In this document: in pieces, positions 1 to 9,000 of the stretch
Layout of the letters: each line of letters begins with the position of its first letter
How positions within the stretch are numbered: the stretch's first letter is position 1
NCBI GenBank assembly: GCA_030550175.1
Contig: JAUQPW010000016.1
Coordinates: 1 to 64,000, forward strand
DNA from: a bacterium
GTDB taxonomy: Bacteria > Moduliflexota > Moduliflexia > Moduliflexales > JAUQPW01
Length of the DNA: 64,000 nucleotides
Direction of reading: 5' to 3'
Translations under genes and position numbers: made by a program
The notes under the pieces: model-generated
The model's database searches: none
Told to the model about the DNA's origin: nothing
The model's input: the letters and a program-made list of their open reading frames with translations, nothing else

Positions 1-538
1 AAATTCGGTTGAAGGAGTCAAAGCAGACGCAACCCTTGACACATACTGAGTTTTAATGAATTTTAATGAAAAGGTGACATGAGTCACCTGTACAAAGTGT
101 ATTAAAAACCAGTTTTACGTTTCTGAAAAATCCTTTTGAGTTGTTGCAGAAAATCACCCTCAAGTAGTTCTGAATAGGATAGATAAATTGAATGAAAATT
201 GAGAGTCCCCTAAGACGAAGAATCTTACAATTTGAAGATTATTTTAATTTTAATGAAACTTTAAAACCTTTTCAAGATGAATTCTTTTTATTAAGCCTTC
301 ACCTTAAAAGGTGGAAATAGAAGTATAGGGGTATGAGCTCTCAATTTTTCCGTAGATCATTTAATACTTATAGGAAGTGGGGGATCAGGGAATGATAGAA
401 ATTTGAAGAAGTAAGCATATACTTCTCACATCCTACGGAGACAAGGCTTCAGCACAAACTCAACCTAAAGGGGTAAAGTTCTTTTGCAACTGATCATACA
501 GAATAGCGTAAAACTGTCGGGTTTATAGGAAGGTAAAA
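1..538. other. Non-coding leader region upstream of rng
   Basis: No convincing gene is seen here. The stretch is AT-rich. It holds an exact tandem 10-mer (TTTTAATGAA at 51-60 and 61-70), followed at once by an inverted repeat with 7-bp arms, AGGTGAC (72-78) and GTCACCT (83-89). A TTGACA hexamer lies at 36-41 but has no good -10 box at normal spacing. The last bases carry a ribosome site (AGGAAGG, about 527-533) for the RNase G start at 539. Confidence 0.5.
72..89. promoter_or_regulatory. Inverted repeat, candidate operator upstream of rng
   Basis: AGGTGAC and GTCACCT are perfect 7-bp arms separated by four bases. They directly follow a duplicated TTTTAATGAA 10-mer. The size suits a dimeric helix-turn-helix regulator, but the site is 450 bases from rng and no regulator gene is near. 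The role is inferred. Confidence 0.3.
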
Positions 539-2065
539 ATGTCTCGGGAGATTATTGTTAACTCAACCCCACGGCAGACGCGCGTAGCTCTTTTAGAGGA
601 TGGTCAGCTGGTAGAGATTTACATTGAACGAGCACAGGATCGTCGGATCGTGGGAAATGTATACAAAGGCAGAGTTACAAGGGTATTACCTGGCATGCAA
701 GCAGCTTTTGTAGACATTGGTTTGAAAAAGGATGCTTTTTTATATGTTTTAGATGTTTATAATAACCTGGAAGAATATGAAACAACCGGAGTAGGGGAAG
801 AAGAGGACGCCGGAGTAGATTCCGGAGATGAAGATCTAGAGCCTTTTAAAATGTCTTCTTCCTCCACTTCTATTCAAGAACTCCTCAAAGAAGGTCAAGA
901 AATCGTGGTACAGGTTTCCAAGGAACCCTTGGGAACCAAAGGGGCCCGTGTGACTTCCCATATTACCTTACCGGGTAGATTCCTGGTATACATGCCGACG
1001 GTGGAACATGTGGGGGTTTCTAGACGAATTGCAAGCGATGCGGAACGAAGTCGATTGCGAAAACTCATTAAAAAGTTTAAACCCCCCAACTGCGGCTTTA
1101 TTGTGAGAACCGTTGGAGAAGGAAAGGGTGAAGAAGAATTCAAAAACGACATGGAGTTTTTGATCAAACTCTGGGAATCCATCAAAAAAAAGAGTGAAAA
1201 TTCTACAGCCCCTTGCCTCCTCCACGAGGATTTAGATTTGGTTTTTCGAACCATTCGGGACCTCTTTAACTCGGATGTTGAAAAAATGGTACTGGACTCC
1301 GAAAGGGAGTATCAACGATGCCTGGAGTTTGTAGATACCCTCATGCCCCATCTGACCGACCGGGTTAAACTTTTTGTTAAAGATGTTCCTATCTTTGATC
1401 ACTACGGAATTGAAAGTGAGTTGGAGAAAGCACTGAGGAAAAAAATTTGGTTGAAATCGGGAGGGTATATAGTTATCGAGCAGACCGAAGCCCTGGTAGC
1501 TATAGATGTTAACACGGGTAAGTATGTGGGGAAGAAAAATCTGGAGGATACCATTGTCAAAACAAACCTGGAAGCCGTTAGCGAAATCGTCCGGCAGATC
1601 CGTCTGAGGGATTTAGGGGGAATTATCATTCTGGATTTTATTGATATGGAGTTGGAAGAGAATAAGAAAAAAGTCCTTAATGCCCTGGAGAGAAAACTGC
1701 GGGAAGATCGCTCTCGGACCAATGTACTTCAGCTGAGCGAGCTGGGACTGGTAGAAATGACCCGTAAACGGGTTAAACAAAGCCTGGAAAAAACCCTTTG
1801 TGAACCGTGTTCGTATTGCGATGGAAGAGGGATGATTAAGTCCAGTGCCACGGTCTGTTATGAAGTTCAAAATGCGCTTCGACGCTTAATCAGCAATACC
1901 GATAGCCAAGAAATTCTTATCCGGGTCAATCCTTCCGTTGGTTCCTTGCTCCGAGGTGAAGAACGTCCCTTTATCGAGGAAATGATGGAAACCTATAAAA
2001 AGAAAATTAAAATCAAAGAAGATCCAAACCTCCATCAGGAGCATTTTGAAGTGACCCCTCTATGA
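539..2065 (+). CDS. rng: Ribonuclease G (Rne/Rng family)
   Basis: A 508-residue single-strand endoribonuclease for rRNA maturation and mRNA decay in the cytoplasm. Residues about 36-142 form the S1 RNA-binding domain, enlarged by an acidic and Ser-rich insertion at about 83-112. The catalytic DNase I-like part contains DVNTGK (323-328) and the ILDFIDM segment with Asp366 and Asp369, the metal-binding acidic residues expected of the family. A Cys-rich zinc-link segment (CEPCSYC) follows. Length matches RNase G rather than RNase E, whose disordered C-terminal scaffold is absent. The ATG at 539 has AGGAAGG just upstream. The stop codon overlaps the mobA start, which implies translational coupling. 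Confidence 0.93.
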   Translation: MSREIIVNSTPRQTRVALLEDGQLVEIYIERAQDRRIVGNVYKGRVTRVLPGMQAAFVDIGLKKDAFLYVLDVYNNLEEYETTGVGEEEDAGVDSGDEDLEPFKMSSSSTSIQELLKEGQEIVVQVSKEPLGTKGARVTSHITLPGRFLVYMPTVEHVGVSRRIASDAERSRLRKLIKKFKPPNCGFIVRTVGEGKGEEEFKNDMEFLIKLWESIKKKSENSTAPCLLHEDLDLVFRTIRDLFNSDVEKMVLDSEREYQRCLEFVDTLMPHLTDRVKLFVKDVPIFDHYGIESELEKALRKKIWLKSGGYIVIEQTEALVAIDVNTGKYVGKKNLEDTIVKTNLEAVSEIVRQIRLRDLGGIIILDFIDMELEENKKKVLNALERKLREDRSRTNVLQLSELGLVEMTRKRVKQSLEKTLCEPCSYCDGRGMIKSSATVCYEVQNALRRLISNTDSQEILIRVNPSVGSLLRGEERPFIEEMMETYKKKIKIKEDPNLHQEHFEVTPL

Positions 2066-2673
2066 CAGGTGTTATTTTAGCAGGCGGAAAGAGCACCCGG
2101 ATGGGAACGAATAAGGCTTTTCTGGAACTGGGTGGGAAAAAAATTATCCAGCGGGTGATCGACGTTTTTTTAACCCTTTTTGATGAGATCATCCTTATCA
2201 GCAATGAACCCGAATTGTATAAGAGCTGGGGATTTAAAGTAGTTCCCGATGTACTTCCCGATAAAGGATCCCTCGGAGGGATTTACACAGGCCTTGTTAC
2301 GGCTTCTCAAGATCAGGCTTTTTTTGCAGCCTGTGATATGCCTTTTTTGAATCAGAATCTCATTCAATACATGATCGATCAGGCTCCTGGCTTTGATGTG
2401 GTTATTCCCTATGCACCTACCGAAGAAAATCAATCCTCCGAGGGCCTGCATCCTCTTCATGCCATTTACTCTAAAGCCTGTACCGAACCCATTGAACGCC
2501 TTCTGGAGAGGAATTCATTTAAAATCATCGGATTTTTTCCTGAAGTTCGCGTCAGGCAGATCCTTCCAGAAGAAATTCGGCTATTCGATCCGCACCTACT
2601 CTCCTTTTTCAATGCAAATACCCCTCAAGATCTGGAATTTGCTAAAAGTCTGATTAACAGCCATAGGTTGTAG
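2062..2673 (+). CDS. mobA: Molybdenum cofactor guanylyltransferase MobA
   Basis: Transfers GMP from GTP to molybdopterin to make the guanine dinucleotide cofactor used by DMSO-reductase-family enzymes. The N-terminus carries the nucleotide-binding loop LAGGKSTRMG (6-15) with the following Lys, and an ACDMP segment supplies the metal-binding aspartate. At 203 residues the length is normal. The start overlaps the rng stop as ATGA. A plausible client, the molybdopterin oxidoreductase at 43.2 kb, lies in the same window. MobA, rather than a CTP-specific homologue, is inferred from overall similarity. Confidence 0.88.
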   Translation: MTGVILAGGKSTRMGTNKAFLELGGKKIIQRVIDVFLTLFDEIILISNEPELYKSWGFKVVPDVLPDKGSLGGIYTGLVTASQDQAFFAACDMPFLNQNLIQYMIDQAPGFDVVIPYAPTEENQSSEGLHPLHAIYSKACTEPIERLLERNSFKIIGFFPEVRVRQILPEEIRLFDPHLLSFFNANTPQDLEFAKSLINSHRL

Positions 2674-2783
2674 CTACACCCCTTTGGCTATTAAGATAAG
2701 GGTTAAAGTCCCTGCGAAAGACCTTCCCACCCGGTCCCTTTCTTAGAAGGGTAGGTTTTTAAGAGCGAATGGAGACGAGTAAT

Positions 2784-2834
2784 CCCCCCTCACCCTCGTC
2801 CTCCTCCCGCTCCCGCAAGGGAAAGGAAGCGCGT
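2784..2834. repeat. Dispersed C-rich hairpin repeat, intergenic copy
   Basis: A pyrimidine-rich stretch (CCCCCCTCACCC, then CTCCTCCCGCTCCC) turns at GCAAGGG into a purine arm (AAGGGAAAGGAAG). The reverse complement of the segment at 14567-14623, inside the EEP phosphodiesterase gene, has the same order: CCCCCC, AACCC, CTTCCCTTTCC, CAAGGGAAGGAG. The two look like diverged copies of one family. Confidence 0.5.
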
Positions 2835-2873
2835 AAGAGTGTCTTTTTTATTTCGAGCGGATCCCGTTTCCCC

Positions 2874-2917
2874 TGAGTCCTTCGATCCAGCCCGTCTTGA
2901 GTTGATCGAAGGACTCA
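2874..2917. repeat. Inverted repeat between convergent genes
   Basis: TGAGTCCTTCGATC (2874-2887) and GATCGAAGGACTCA (2904-2917) are perfect 14-bp arms with a 16-base loop. It lies downstream of both mobA and the Nramp-like gene, so it may end or protect both transcripts. There is no flanking T-run. Confidence 0.55.
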
Positions 2918-2983
2918 AGACGATAGATTATTCACTACCCCTTCTGCGGACAGTCCCCAGACCCCTCATTCTGTCTCCTGTTT

Positions 2984-4417
2984 TTATATGTTATAGTACG
3001 TTGCGTACATGCCTAAGACAAAGGCAATAACCCCGGTAATAAAGGTAAACCAGAGAATAAGCTTTGTGATGATTCCAGGGCGGAAGGGTTCAGGTAAGTA
3101 CTTAGAGTTTACATAGAGAATCTGAATTGCTGCGACCCCTCGGAGTAAAACGGCAGATGTTGCTACAAATAACCAGAGGGCATAAGGGTCTTTAAAGGTA
3201 ACAAAAACAAAATCTGCTGCTATGACAAGAATTACAACCAGGAAATAATAGAATCGGTAAGGGCGTTTTCCTTTGAGCCTTGGGGTAACGGCAATGGCAT
3301 CAGATACGGTCCTTCCAATAAAGGTATCCAGGAAAGCAAATCCGGCATCGTAGAGGGTTGCAAAGACAAAGATCAGATAGACAGTAAAAGCGATTGGGCC
3401 AAAAACTCCTCCAACGATCGTTGCTATCTGAATAGGAATTTCCAGACCGCTTTTTACGATTCCTTGTTTATAGAAGTACGCATATCCGGCGGTAGCGTAT
3501 AGATAGGTCATAACCATGGCACCGAGGATACTCCACCAGATAATCTGGCTCCATTTACCGATACTGATCCAGTCCTTCATTTTTTTAACCTCTTGGGGAT
3601 CTGAAGTATCCCAGGGAAGGACTTCCGTGTTAATTTCCTCGGGTGGACGGAGAATTCCGGTGACTTTTCCGGTATAGCGGCCCATTGCCCAACCGGCTTC
3701 CAGTACCCACAGAGAGACCCACATCAGGCTACCCCCCGGCTGGTTATAAAGCCCGGCAATGTATTTCCAGGAAATCGGTTTATCGGGTTTAGAAAGCCCA
3801 AAATTAAAATAACCCCAAAGGACCGCTTTATAATCCTCCCAACTGGCTGTAATGGCCACGGTAATAATCATCCCGGTAATATTAATCCACATGAGCCATT
3901 GAAAGATTTTGGATATACTTCCATAAACGGTCTTGGAAAAAAGGAAAACCACTAAAACTACGATTAACGCGCCCCAGCACCACAAATAGTAGGTTTTAAT
4001 ACCCCCGATTGTCGACTCGGCAGTACCTCCAGTTACCTTGAGCAAAGCACTGGAAGCCCCGCCTAACCAAAAGGGCCAGGCAAAAGTAAAAAGAGATGCT
4101 ATGGCCCAAACCCAGGGCCAGAAAATTCCCCGGGGTGGAATATCCTGGGTCATGGTGAAGAAAGATCTCCCTGTGATCATACTGTATTTAATACATTCAA
4201 TCACAACCACCGTCTCCACGATGGTAGAAATGGTCATAATCCAGAATAAATTAACGGCTCCTTGAGCGGCTAAGTTGGGGATCAGCATGGTCTCTCCCCC
4301 TCCTACGGAAATACCAAAGTTAATCGCCTGAGGCCCCAGAGCCGCCAGTAAACCTGCCAGGGTAAGCGGATAAGGATCTGGTACCCGAAACAGTTTAGTT
4401 TTCTCTGCTTTCGCCAT
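2984..4417 (-). CDS. Nramp-like membrane transporter, divergent
   Basis: A 477-residue polytopic inner-membrane protein with about 11-12 hydrophobic segments. Gene order and helix pattern fit the Nramp (natural resistance-associated macrophage protein) superfamily of proton-coupled divalent-metal carriers. In canonical members TM1 carries DPGN and TM6 carries MPH to bind the metal. Here the TM1 region reads GISVGGGETM and the TM6 region has YDAGFAFLDT, so both signatures are absent. The protein is therefore an Nramp-related carrier whose substrate cannot be assumed to be manganese or iron. AGAGAGGTG precedes the ATG. A perfect palindrome lies 224 bases upstream. Confidence 0.65.
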   Translation of the reverse strand: MAKAEKTKLFRVPDPYPLTLAGLLAALGPQAINFGISVGGGETMLIPNLAAQGAVNLFWIMTISTIVETVVVIECIKYSMITGRSFFTMTQDIPPRGIFWPWVWAIASLFTFAWPFWLGGASSALLKVTGGTAESTIGGIKTYYLWCWGALIVVLVVFLFSKTVYGSISKIFQWLMWINITGMIITVAITASWEDYKAVLWGYFNFGLSKPDKPISWKYIAGLYNQPGGSLMWVSLWVLEAGWAMGRYTGKVTGILRPPEEINTEVLPWDTSDPQEVKKMKDWISIGKWSQIIWWSILGAMVMTYLYATAGYAYFYKQGIVKSGLEIPIQIATIVGGVFGPIAFTVYLIFVFATLYDAGFAFLDTFIGRTVSDAIAVTPRLKGKRPYRFYYFLVVILVIAADFVFVTFKDPYALWLFVATSAVLLRGVAAIQILYVNSKYLPEPFRPGIITKLILWFTFITGVIAFVLGMYATYYNI

Positions 4418-4974
4418 ACAACACCTCTCTTCTTCGTATAGAGAACCAGAGAGACTTTCCTAAGGCAAGGTGGTACATGGGGTACAACCGAAAGATTTAA
4501 AAAGGGGAATTTTAAACCTTTTTGGAAAAAAGTAAAATTCACACTTCCCTGGAGAAAAGCTGTACCTTGTATGCCTTACACTGCCCTAAAAAAGAGGTCC
4601 CTGGAGTTAATAAGGATAACAAACATGGTCTCCTGTTTTCCATATCCTAGGATATGAGTTTGAAGGTAAAAATTTTTTTTAGTCAAGGAAATTTTCCATC
4701 CATCTTAAATGTTTCTCAGGATTGAGGGATTGCTGCTGTTCGGTCCGTGATGAGTCTCAAGATTAACCAAAAAGGGTAGAAATCTTGTGAATCCTGTCGG
4801 TCCAGAGTTGAACTCCGGGTTCATAGAGAGGAAACAGGGGAGGGGTTGGGATGGGTTTGAAAAAAACTCAGAAGGGCCTTCCGTTGAGGATCTCAAGGGA
4901 AGTCTCTATGGATTTCAATAACCGCTTCTCTGGATGGCTCCTTTCAACAGATGAAGGGTTCCAGAGCTGAGGTT
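4418..4974. other. Long intergenic region upstream of the Nramp-like gene
   Basis: About 550 bases with no supported gene; a 63-codon minus-strand frame at 4705-4896 looks random. The notable content is a perfect 16-bp palindrome at 4641-4656 and an AT-rich run beside it. No recognised manganese or magnesium riboswitch was found by eye. Confidence 0.45.
4641..4656. promoter_or_regulatory. Perfect palindrome CATATCCTAGGATATG, candidate operator
   Basis: A 16-bp perfectly self-complementary sequence in the leader region of the Nramp-like transporter. Size and symmetry suit a dimeric repressor such as a metal-responsive one. No matching regulator gene is in the window, so the link to metal control is inference. 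Confidence 0.4.
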
Positions 4975-5973
4975 TCAACCGATATGTTCAAAATCCACCA
5001 GGGTCTTAAATTCTCGAAACCTTGTTATAATCTCTTCTTCGCTTAATCTATCGAGCCGTTTTAAGCTAAAATCTTCTACATTAAAGGAAGCGATGGTACT
5101 TCCAAAGATAATAGCCTGTCGAATGCTGGCTTCATCGATCCGATCGACCTTGGAGAGATATCCCATAAATCCTCCGGCAAAACTATCCCCGGCACCGGTA
5201 GGATCAAAGACTGATTCTAGAGGATAAGCCGGAGCGGCAAAGACGGAAGAATTGGGGAATAAAGACGTAGACGTAGAAGAAGGGGAGTTTTCTCGTTCTT
5301 CTCTTCTCCCATTCTCCCATTCTTCCACTCCTCCATTCTTCTTAAACATAAGCACGCCGTATTCTCCCCGTTTAATAATGAGGGTATGAGGCCCCCAGGA
5401 GAGGATTTTTCTGGCGGCTTTGACGATGTTGGGCTCCTGGGCTAACTGGCGGGTTTCTGCATCGTTGATGATGAGAATATCGACCTCCCGGAGGGTTCGC
5501 TTCAAAGCTTCTGGCTTACCTGCAATCCAAAAATTCATGGTATCGCAGGCAACGAGTTTGGGACGTTCAATTTGATGAAGGACGTCCCGCTGCAGGTCCG
5601 GATCAATATTGGCCAGGAAAACATACTCGATCTTTCGGTATTCTTCCGGAATTTGGGGTTTGAAGGTTTGCAAAACATTCAGTTGAGTATCCAACGTATG
5701 GGCTTCGTTCAAATCATAATCATATTGACCCTTCCATCGAAAAGTTTTCCCTTTTTCCCGTTGCAATCCTTTGAGGTCGATATGATGGCGCTGGAGGAGT
5801 CGAATGTATTCTGCCGGAAAATCTTCGCCGATCACCGTAACCAGATGGACCTCTGTAAAATAACTGGCAGCTACTGAAAAGTAAGTGGCCGACCCACCGA
5901 GAACTTCCTCTACTTCTCCAAAGGGCGTTTTGACCGTATCCAGGGCAACCGTACCAACGACCAGCAGACTCAT
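4975..5973 (-). CDS. PfkB-family sugar/nucleoside kinase with in-frame repeat insertion
   Basis: A 332-residue cytoplasmic kinase of the ribokinase/PfkB fold. The N-terminal glycine pair lies in VLGGSATYFS (25-34), and the C-terminal signature DPTGAGDSFAGG (257-268) places the catalytic base at Asp263 beside the anion hole. The substrate cannot be told; adenosine-, ribose- or fructose-type sugars are possible. Residues about 213-243 (Glu/Arg-rich, then Ser/Pro-rich) interrupt the loop just before the APAYPLESVFDPTGAGD segment. They are encoded by a hairpin-type repeat, so the kinase appears to carry a tolerated insertion. It follows gltB by 77 bases on the same strand. Confidence 0.85.
   Translation of the reverse strand: MSLLVVGTVALDTVKTPFGEVEEVLGGSATYFSVAASYFTEVHLVTVIGEDFPAEYIRLLQRHHIDLKGLQREKGKTFRWKGQYDYDLNEAHTLDTQLNVLQTFKPQIPEEYRKIEYVFLANIDPDLQRDVLHQIERPKLVACDTMNFWIAGKPEALKRTLREVDILIINDAETRQLAQEPNIVKAARKILSWGPHTLIIKRGEYGVLMFKKNGGVEEWENGRREERENSPSSTSTSLFPNSSVFAAPAYPLESVFDPTGAGDSFAGGFMGYLSKVDRIDEASIRQAIIFGSTIASFNVEDFSLKRLDRLSEEEIITRFREFKTLVDFEHIG
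5245..5337 (-). repeat. Hairpin repeat inserted in frame in the PfkB kinase
   Basis: On the coding strand this reads as G-rich 9-mers (GGAGGAGTGG, AAGAATGGGAGAATGGGAG), a short AC/AG-rich middle, then a pyrimidine arm ending CCCCAATTCTTCC. This is the same purine-arm/loop/pyrimidine-arm design as the intergenic elements near 41.0 and 43.1 kb. It encodes about 31 residues (213-243) without a stop or frameshift. Confidence 0.6.
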
Positions 5974-5996
5974 TTTTAGAAGTGTTTACAGTATTT

Positions 5997-6054
5997 CTAA
6001 AGTGCCTGAAGTTTTTAAGTATCCCTTAACTTTAGTTCACTTCAGGCACCTTAG
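5997..6054 (-). terminator. Inverted repeat at the end of gltB
   Basis: CTAAAGTGCCTGAAGT (5997-6012) and ACTTCAGGCACCTTAG (6039-6054) are 16-base arms with one mismatch. The right arm includes the gltB stop codon. The hairpin lies between gltB and the kinase. It lacks a T-run, so a role in mRNA 3-prime-end stability or partial termination is inferred. Confidence 0.45.
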
Positions 6055-9000
6055 ACCTCTTTGCTACTTAGAACGGGTGCTTTAAAACTCAGTTGTCCGC
6101 TTTCATGGCGAGAGAGATAAGGTTTTGGTTTGGCTCCAGACTGTTTAGGAACCACTTTCCAGAATGAAGGTTGATACTGATCCCATTTGGCCAGAATATT
6201 CCGGGCATGCTGGCTATGGGTAAGCTGCACGTGGCGACTGATCAGGATCTGGAGGGTAGCCACATCCTCGCTATCCTGAACTTTTTCCAGGGTGACCAAT
6301 TCCGGGTTGTATTTCTTTGGAAACTCTCCTTTGGGATCAAATACATAAGCCAGTCCACCGGTCATGCCGGCACCGAAGTTCCTACCGGTTTCTCCCAGAA
6401 CCACCACAATACCACCGGTCATATACTCACAGCCGTGGTCTCCAATTCCTTCGATAACAGCTAAAGCTCCACTATTTCGAATGGCAAATCTTTCTCCTGC
6501 ACGACCCGCTGCATAGAGACTCCCACCTGTAGCACCGTATAGAACCGTATTACCGATAATGGTGTTTTCGTGGCTACTAAAAGCAGCATCTGAAGGAGGC
6601 ATAATGGTAATTTCCCCACCGTGCATCCCCTTGCCAACATAATCGTTCGCCTCCCCGATGAGGGTCAATCGCAATCCATCAATGCAGAATGCTCCGAAGC
6701 TCTGACCGGCACTCCCCTGGAATTCACAGTCAATGGTGATGCCATTGGGTAACCCTTTGTCTCCGTACCGGTAGGCAATCTCTCCGGCCACTTTAGCTCC
6801 TGTAGCCCGATGCACATTACGAATACGATAGGCAAGCTTAACCGAATTACGACCCTCCAATGCTTCTTTGGCGTCTTGGAGAATCTGGTCATCCAGAGGT
6901 GCATCCACTTCATTATATTCGACGGTATGGCGAAGGGGTTTTTTACCTGTGGGGTCGGCTGGAGCCAGAATTTTACTCAAGTTAACCAAAGCTGCTTTGG
7001 GGTGATCTGTGATCTTTATTTGTTCCAGAAGATCTGTACGACCGATAATTTCATCTAGTTTTCGGAATCCTAAAGATGCCAGGATTCTCCGCACATCTTC
7101 GGCCAGGAATTGGAAAAAGTGGACCACCATTTCCGGAGTTCCTTCATACTTGGCGCGTAGTTTGGGATCTTGGGTTGCCACACCCACCGGACAGGTATTA
7201 AGGTGACATTGACGAACCATCTTACAGCCGGCTGCCACCACGGCCCCTGATCCAAACCCATATTCTTCAGCCCCTAGCATGGCGGCAATTACGACATCCC
7301 GTGCGGTTTTGAGTCCTCCATCCACCCGCACGACAATTTGATGTCTTAATCCGTTCATAACCAGGACCTGTTGGGTTTCTGCAAGTCCTAATTCCCAGGG
7401 GCTTCCGGCATTTTTGATGGAGCTCAGAGGGGAGGCTCCGGTTCCCCCATCATGTCCACTGATCTGAACAATATCGGCCTTGGCTTTGGCGACCCCTGCG
7501 GCAATAGTTCCGACCCCGGCTTCAGCCACGAGTTTGACGGATACCTTTACTCTAGGGTTAACCTGCTTGAGGTCGTAAATGAGTTGAGCTAGGTCTTCAA
7601 TACTGTAAATATCATGGTGAGGGGGCGGAGAAATCAGGGTAACGCCTGGAACCGAATGTCGGATGGCAGCAATCTCAGCAGAAACTTTATGCCCGGGAAG
7701 TTGCCCACCTTCCCCCGGTTTGGAGCCCTGGGCAATTTTAATTTCCAATTCCTTGGTGGCCGAAGCCAGGTATTCCGGGGTTACACCAAAACGACCTGAA
7801 GCCACCTGTTTGGTCGTACTATTGGCCCAATCTCCATTGGGACGTCTTTTATATCGGGCAGGATCTTCTCCCCCCTCCCCGCTACTCATCTTAGCTCCCA
7901 GACGATTCACGGCAATGGCCAGGGTTTCATGGGTTTCCCGGCTCAGCGCTCCATGGGACATTCCCGAAATACAGAACCGCTTCCAGATATTTTCGGCAGG
8001 CTCGACTTCTTCCAGGGGAATAGGATTGCCCGGCTTGAACCTTAATAAATCCCGAAGTGCCAGAGGTTCTCGGGAGTTGACCAGTTCGGTATATTTGAGA
8101 AACTCCTGAAAATCCCCCTTCTGTACGGCACTGTGGAGAGCCTTAATCATGGGAGGATTAAAGGCATGGGCTTCACCGCCTTTCTTAAATTTGTACTCTC
8201 CACCATGATCCAGTTCTAACTTCTCCACGTTGGCAAAGGCTTCCCGATGACGGGTTATGGCATCTTCGGCCAGCTCCTTTAAACCGATACCCCCGATCTG
8301 GGAAGGGGTCCCTGTAAAGTAGCGATTAATCATTTCTTCGCTTAGCCCGATAGCTTCGAAGATTTGACCCCCATGATAACTATTCAGGGTGGAAATACCC
8401 ATCTTGGACATGACTTTAAGCAATCCCTTGTTAAGACTGGTTTTATATCGCTTGAGGGCCTGTTCCTCGTCTATATCTTTGATGACTCCTCGCCGGACCA
8501 TATCCCGGATCGTCAGCAACGTTAGATAAGGATTAATGGCACTGGCACCATAACCAATCAGAACGGCAAAATGATGGACATCTCGAGGTTCTCCTGACTC
8601 AACCAGAAGACTGACCTTCATTCGGGTCTTTTCTCGGAGGAGATGGTGATGGACGGCCCCCACTGCAAGAAGCATCGGAATAGGCGCATGGGCTTCATCA
8701 ACCCCACGATCACTCAAAATAAGCAAAGATTTCCCCTCGATGATGGATTGGCTGGCTTTTTCACACAGGTTATTTAGAGCCTCCTCCATTCCCTCAGGCC
8801 CTTTAGCCACTTCAAAAAGGGTCGATAAGGTAACCGACCTTAAAGAAAGATTTTTCTCTCCCACCTGTCGCAGGGTCTCCAGTTCGTGATCGAGTAGAAT
8901 AGGACTGGATAAGTGCATGAGCCGGGCATGCTCTTCGGTTTCTTCCAGCATACTTTTGGTCCCACCCAGATACATGCTGAGGGACATGACCAGCTCTTCA

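Larger units (their letters stand above)
2674..2983. other. Intergenic region between convergent mobA and Nramp-like gene
   Basis: About 310 bases without a supported gene. It holds a CCCTCACCC-type hairpin repeat (2784-2834) and a 14-bp perfect inverted repeat (2874-2917). No T-run follows either in a clear terminator arrangement. Confidence 0.5.

Noticed and set aside
4705..4896. 63-codon minus-strand frame
   Set aside because: No ribosome site, no family resemblance, random-looking composition in a gene-free region.
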